A stretch of 64,000 bases of DNA from GCA-2731375 sp002731375. Lineage in GTDB: Bacteria > Pseudomonadota > Alphaproteobacteria > GCA-2731375. Location of the stretch: contig JASMDX010000011.1 in NCBI GenBank assembly GCA_030752605.1, forward strand, positions 1 to 64,000. The letters run 5' to 3'. Positions 61,295-64,000 of this stretch are shown here, piece by piece; the stretch's first letter is position 1; each line of letters opens with the position of its first letter. The position numbers and the translations under genes are program-made. The notes under the pieces are model-generated. The model was not told the origin of the DNA. It did no database searches and worked only from the letters and a program-made list of their open reading frames with translations.

Positions 61295-62066
61295 CGTCTT
61301 GGGTCTGATCTTGCTTGGCATCCACTTCCGCGCCCAATATGGCATGCAATGCCACGACCTGACCGACGACGAACAATACCGGTCCATTGAAATCGGCGGC
61401 CTTGGCATCGCCGGCAAGGCTTTCCAGCGTGGTTACGATGTGCCTTTGCGCGGGCCTGCTGCCATTGTTGATGGCGGCGGCGGGCAATTTCGGATCGGCG
61501 CCGTGCTTGATCAAATTCTCGGTAATCTGTTCAACATTGGCCATGCCCATATAAATTACCAGCGTGGTCGATGGATCGGCCAGGCCCTGCCAGTCAAAAT
61601 TCAGCTCGCTGTCTTCCCGGCAATGGCCGGTCAAGTAGCGCACCCCGGTAGCAAGACCGCGATGGGTCAAGGGCATGCCCACGGACGCCGAACAGGCCGA
61701 GGCCGAGGTAATGCCCGGCACGACTTCAAAAGGAACGTCATTTTCGACCAGAGCCATGGCCTCTTCCGAACCGCGGCCAAATACATAGGGGTCACCGCCC
61801 TTCAGGCGGATGACATTGCGGCCGGCCTTGGCCAGGCGGACCAGCAACTGGTTGATCTCGGGCTGGGGAATGCGATGGTTATGGGGCTGTTTGCCAACGC
61901 TGATAAGGGTTGCGCCAGCCGGGATCAGGGCCAGAACGTCGGCCGAGACCAGGCGATCATAAACCACCACTTCGGCGGCCTGCAGCAACCGGTGCGCCTT
62001 TATCGTCAGCAACTCCGGATCCCCGGGTCCGGCGCCAACAAGAAATACTGTACTCGCTTTGGTCAT
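61263..62066 (-). CDS. nirE: uroporphyrinogen-III C-methyltransferase (NirE/CobA type)
   Basis: 267 residues, complete. The SUMT motifs are present: FLVGAGPGDPELLTIKAHRLL, VVYDRLVS, VIRLKGGDPYVFGRGSEE, PFEVVPGITSAS, ASVGMPLTHRG, and VIYMGMAN. It methylates uroporphyrinogen III twice to precorrin-2, the branch point for siroheme, cobalamin and heme d1. Location between nirS and nirC remnants marks it as NirE. Unlike its neighbours it shows no damage, so it may still serve siroheme or B12 synthesis. The C-terminal 18 residues are acidic and polar. Confidence 0.88.
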   Translation of the reverse strand: MTKASTVFLVGAGPGDPELLTIKAHRLLQAAEVVVYDRLVSADVLALIPAGATLISVGKQPHNHRIPQPEINQLLVRLAKAGRNVIRLKGGDPYVFGRGSEEAMALVENDVPFEVVPGITSASACSASVGMPLTHRGLATGVRYLTGHCREDSELNFDWQGLADPSTTLVIYMGMANVEQITENLIKHGADPKLPAAAINNGSRPAQRHIVTTLESLAGDAKAADFNGPVLFVVGQVVALHAILGAEVDAKQDQTQDDEQPNSAVGS

Positions 62067-62143
62067 CTAGAGCGTCCCCCAGGGTCACGCATCGTCTTCA
62101 CAGTGTCGTCTCAATAGATCGTCAACAGAATAGTAGCGGACGA

Positions 62144-62174
62144 CGGGATCGAAAAGGTTAACTTTTCGATCCCG
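62144..62174 (-). repeat. perfect 13-bp inverted repeat between nirS relic and nirE
   Basis: CGGGATCGAAAAG (62144-62156) and CTTTTCGATCCCG (62162-62174) pair perfectly around the five-base loop GTTAA. It lies 26 bp after the nirS stop and 78 bp before nirE. No T-run follows on the minus strand, so it may be a transcript-end or processing hairpin that separated nirS from nirE expression. Confidence 0.7.
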
Positions 62175-62199
62175 CGCCACATTACACTAGACGCCTGTC

Positions 62200-62605
62200 T
62201 TAATAGACGTCCTTCCGCGTATTGTAAAAGTTGAACTTGCCGGTCGGCGTGACCAAACGTTTGTCACGAATGACATGTTTCAACTCTTGGGTCTTGTCAT
62301 TGACGATGACAATGGCCGATTCCTGGCCGGCGGAATTCCAGACAGAGAACTAAACTTCGTCACCGGCCAGGTTGTATTCGCCCTGTACGACCCGGCGAAC
62401 ACCTTCGGTGATGCCCGACCATTCGCCGATCGGCAGCACTTCGTATTCCTTGGATGGATCATTCAGATTGAATACCGCGATTGAGGAAGATACCTCGGCC
62501 TCGGGGTTAAACAGGATGTCCACGTATAGGTTCTTGGATTTTGGGTGGGTCTTGACGAACAGCGAAGCGTCGCCGATGCCCTGTCCACCGCCCTGTATTT
62601 AACGC
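62200..62605 (-). pseudogene. nirS: nirS (cytochrome cd1 nitrite reductase) 3' remnant with internal TAG
   Basis: Reading leftward from about 62605, the frame gives GGGQGIGDASLFVKTHPKSK, NLYVDILFNPEAEVSSSIAVF, EWSGITEG, VVQGEYNLAGDEV, then TAG at 62350-62352 where NirS has Trp (GDEVWFSVW), then FSVWNSAGQESAIVIVNDKT, RLVTPTGKFNFYNTRKDVY and stop at 62200. This is the last 130 or so residues of the d1 beta-propeller. The heme c domain and most of d1, about three quarters of the gene, are absent; a TAA precedes the fragment. Upstream to 62706 nothing recognisable remains. Confidence 0.85.
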
Positions 62606-62706
62606 CGCCCAAACGGGCTGCTGATTTGAAAAAGAACGGCGGCGGCCAAGAAGCCCGGCTACGGCAAGCAAATGGCGCGCTACAGCATTTGCGGGTCTGT
62701 TAGCGC

Positions 62707-63375
62707 CTAACGCAGGGATATACCCAGCACTGCTTCCAGATCACTGATCGCCTGCTTCGGCTCGAGAACCTTGATGGTGGTCATGCCCATGGCCTTGGCC
62801 GGTTTCAGGTTGACACCCAGGTCGTCGAGGAAGACCGCCTGGGACGGCTCTACGCCCAGCATTTCACAGGCGATCTGATAGAATTTGGACTCCGGCTTCC
62901 GGATACCGACCTGGCTGGATTCCACGACTTTCTCAAAGATCTCCATGACCTTGTCGATCTGTGTCGCCTTTTCCGGGTCCCGGCTCATGGAGGGGCCATG
63001 GCCCGTGCGCATGTTGTTGGTCAGACAGGCCGTCTTGTAGCTTTTGGCGACGATACGCAAGGCGGTGATCATTTCCGGCTGCAGGTTGCCAGATAACAGC
63101 GGCAGGATCTCGCTGCCGTGGACCGCGTGGCCGGCGGCGCTGGATTCCGCCTCGAACAGGTCCCCAAATTCGGCGTGGCTGACTTCGTTCCGCTCCATCT
63201 TGGCCCAGGCGTTGGCGTCCGGGTTGGTGGCATTAATGCCACGGATAAAATCCTTGGGCAGGCCGTGTTCTGCCTCGTAACGGGCAAAGGCGGCGAAGGG
63301 CGAAGTGGTGAAGACCCCGCCGAAATCCCACAACACGGCCCGAATAGAGCTGTTGAGGTCATTTTGCGTACTCAT
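62707..63375 (-). CDS. HAD family hydrolase (ACAD10/YihX-like)
   Basis: 222 residues. The HAD loop reads AVLWDFGGVFTTSPF, with the nucleophile Asp and the DxGG variant found in the ACAD10/YihX branch; motif II in CLTNNMRTG, motif III Lys in SSQVGIRKPE, and motif IV in AVFLDDLGVNLKPA. It probably acts as a small-molecule phosphatase. It starts 13 bp after msrB on the same strand. Confidence 0.85.
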   Translation of the reverse strand: MSTQNDLNSSIRAVLWDFGGVFTTSPFAAFARYEAEHGLPKDFIRGINATNPDANAWAKMERNEVSHAEFGDLFEAESSAAGHAVHGSEILPLLSGNLQPEMITALRIVAKSYKTACLTNNMRTGHGPSMSRDPEKATQIDKVMEIFEKVVESSQVGIRKPESKFYQIACEMLGVEPSQAVFLDDLGVNLKPAKAMGMTTIKVLEPKQAISDLEAVLGISLR

Positions 63376-63388
63376 ACGGTTTCGATCC

Positions 63389-63787
63389 TTATACCTCGCC
63401 TGCGACCAGGCGCAGGGAAGCCGAATTCAGGCAATAGCGCAAGCCCGTGGGCGCCGGGCCATCGGGAAAGACATGGCCAAGGTGGCCGTCGCAGCGGGCG
63501 CATAAAACCTCCGTACGCCGCATGAACAGGGAGTTATCCGCTTCCTCGGCCACATTCTCCGCCACCAGGGGGGTATGGAAACTGGGCCAGCCGGTGCCTG
63601 AATCGAATTTCGCCTCGGACGAAAACAACTCTAGCCCACAGCAGACACAGGTGTATATGCCCGCGTCATGGCAGTTGTTATAGCCGGGGCCAAAGGGGCG
63701 CTCGGTGCCTTTCTTGCGGGCGACATGAAATTCATCGTCTGTTAGCTGCGCCCGCCATTCCGCATTGGTCTTGCTGATCTTGTCCAT
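63389..63787 (-). CDS. msrB: peptide-methionine (R)-S-oxide reductase
   Basis: 132 residues from ATG 63787, which has an AAGGGA site at good distance (ATG 63793 is too close to it). The zinc cysteines are in YTCVCCG and CARCDGH; the catalytic Cys lies in GLRYCLNSASL; DSGTGWPSFH and LGHVFPDGPAPTG are conserved. It repairs the R epimer of methionine sulfoxide using thioredoxin. Probably the first gene of a unit with the HAD hydrolase. Confidence 0.94.
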   Translation of the reverse strand: MDKISKTNAEWRAQLTDDEFHVARKKGTERPFGPGYNNCHDAGIYTCVCCGLELFSSEAKFDSGTGWPSFHTPLVAENVAEEADNSLFMRRTEVLCARCDGHLGHVFPDGPAPTGLRYCLNSASLRLVAGEV

Positions 63788-63855
63788 CCCCATTTCCCTT
63801 AAGCTTGCCCCAAGTTCCTCTATGTCTCCTTCAATGCCTCATTGAAGTGCTCTCT

Positions 63856-64000
63856 TTAGCCGTACCAGATCTGATAGGAATAATAGGCCACCAGCGCCAC
63901 TATAACGGCAGCAATGCCGTAACGATGGGCCTTTGACATGCGTTTTACTAGTCCGGCCAATATGTGCTCTCCCAGATTTCTTGGCAACTGTAACCAATTA
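63856..64000 (-). CDS. small single-helix membrane protein or partial gene at the window edge
   Basis: A frame open from the right edge to TAA at 63856-63858. From ATG 63939 it gives 27 residues, MSKAHRYGIAAVIVALVAYY then SYQIWYG, one transmembrane helix with basic N-terminus. In the same frame upstream residues NWLQLPRNLGEHILAGLVKR continue to the edge, so it may instead be the C-terminus of a longer membrane protein. Not assignable to a family. Confidence 0.4.
   Translation of the reverse strand, partial: NWLQLPRNLGEHILAGLVKRMSKAHRYGIAAVIVALVAYYSYQIWYG

Noticed and set aside
60969..62117. A 382-codon plus-strand frame over nirE and nirC
   Set aside because: No recognisable domain, and the minus strand carries clear SUMT and cytochrome motifs.
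62601..62706. 5' continuation of the nirS relic
   Set aside because: Upstream of 62605 no frame shows NirS-like residues and a TAA directly precedes the fragment, so the rest is deleted rather than frameshifted.
1..64000. tRNA, rRNA, prophage, CRISPR or replication origin
   Set aside because: Scanning intergenic gaps by eye showed no cloverleaf, integrase, repeat-spacer array or DnaA-box cluster.

Overview
The window looks like a chromosomal segment of an alphaproteobacterium, most likely Rhodospirillales-like. The base composition is high-GC by eye. Supporting markers are the DUF4175/TIGR02302 protein next to lysA, the argH-lptM-lysA block divergent from a TlpA-like thioredoxin, the histidine cluster hisB-DUF2628-hisH-hisA-hisF-sixA-hisE-HIT facing hslVU, a PF07310-type PAS fragment and a fused IorAB ketoacid oxidoreductase. 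I see no tRNA or rRNA gene, CRISPR array, intact insertion sequence or prophage.

Layout. 0.1-7.9 kb: two SDR dehydrogenases, a degenerate kinase ATPase fragment, a DUF62 SAM hydrolase, an Rrf2 regulator with its NDH-2-like flavoprotein, then a P1 peptidase, a peptide-type substrate-binding protein and a GNAT. 7.9-14.3 kb: a five-gene minus-strand operon for a three-subunit molybdenum hydroxylase (xanthine/aldehyde/CO dehydrogenase family), whose iron-sulfur subunit is fused to a CoxG-like domain, plus two luciferase-like (LLM) oxidoreductases. 14.4-20.3 kb: DUF4175 protein, lysA, lptM, argH, and a TlpA-like protein divergent. 20.4-25.2 kb: a PhyH dioxygenase, a strip of broken signalling genes, ettA and an alpha/beta hydrolase. 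25.2-29.3 kb: mlaA-mlaC, a hydrolase and an O-acetylhomoserine sulfhydrylase. 29.4-35.2 kb: TauD-type dioxygenase, KstD-like flavoprotein, cupin, MarR regulator, NlpC/P60 hydrolase and MFS exporter. 35.4-43.6 kb: membrane protein, hydroxyacid dehydrogenase, CoA-transferase, IorAB fusion and amidase. 43.7-52 kb: pentapeptide protein, J-domain protein, Sel1 protein, glycine-zipper lipoprotein, cation efflux, an APH/Usp chimera, SDR, HDAC-like hydrolase and a frameshifted CBS gene. 52.1-58.7 kb: his cluster and hslVU. 58.7-64 kb: kinase fragment, hemerythrin, a decaying nir (cytochrome cd1 / heme d1) locus, HAD hydrolase and msrB.

The most striking overall signal is patchy gene decay inside otherwise dense coding DNA. 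nirS survives only as a 3' remnant carrying an internal TAG. The nirC-like cytochrome has CxxCR in place of CxxCH. nirF has lost its middle. nirE is intact. Two histidine-kinase ATPase fragments have broken nucleotide-binding boxes, and a PepSY/response-regulator/PAS strip is shattered. The lineage seems to have lost nitrite respiration and several two-component systems while keeping biosynthesis, proteolysis and oxidative catabolism. The most unusual functional unit is the molybdenum-hydroxylase operon with the CoxS-CoxG fusion and two LLM enzymes. All functions are inferred from reading translations; no database search was run.
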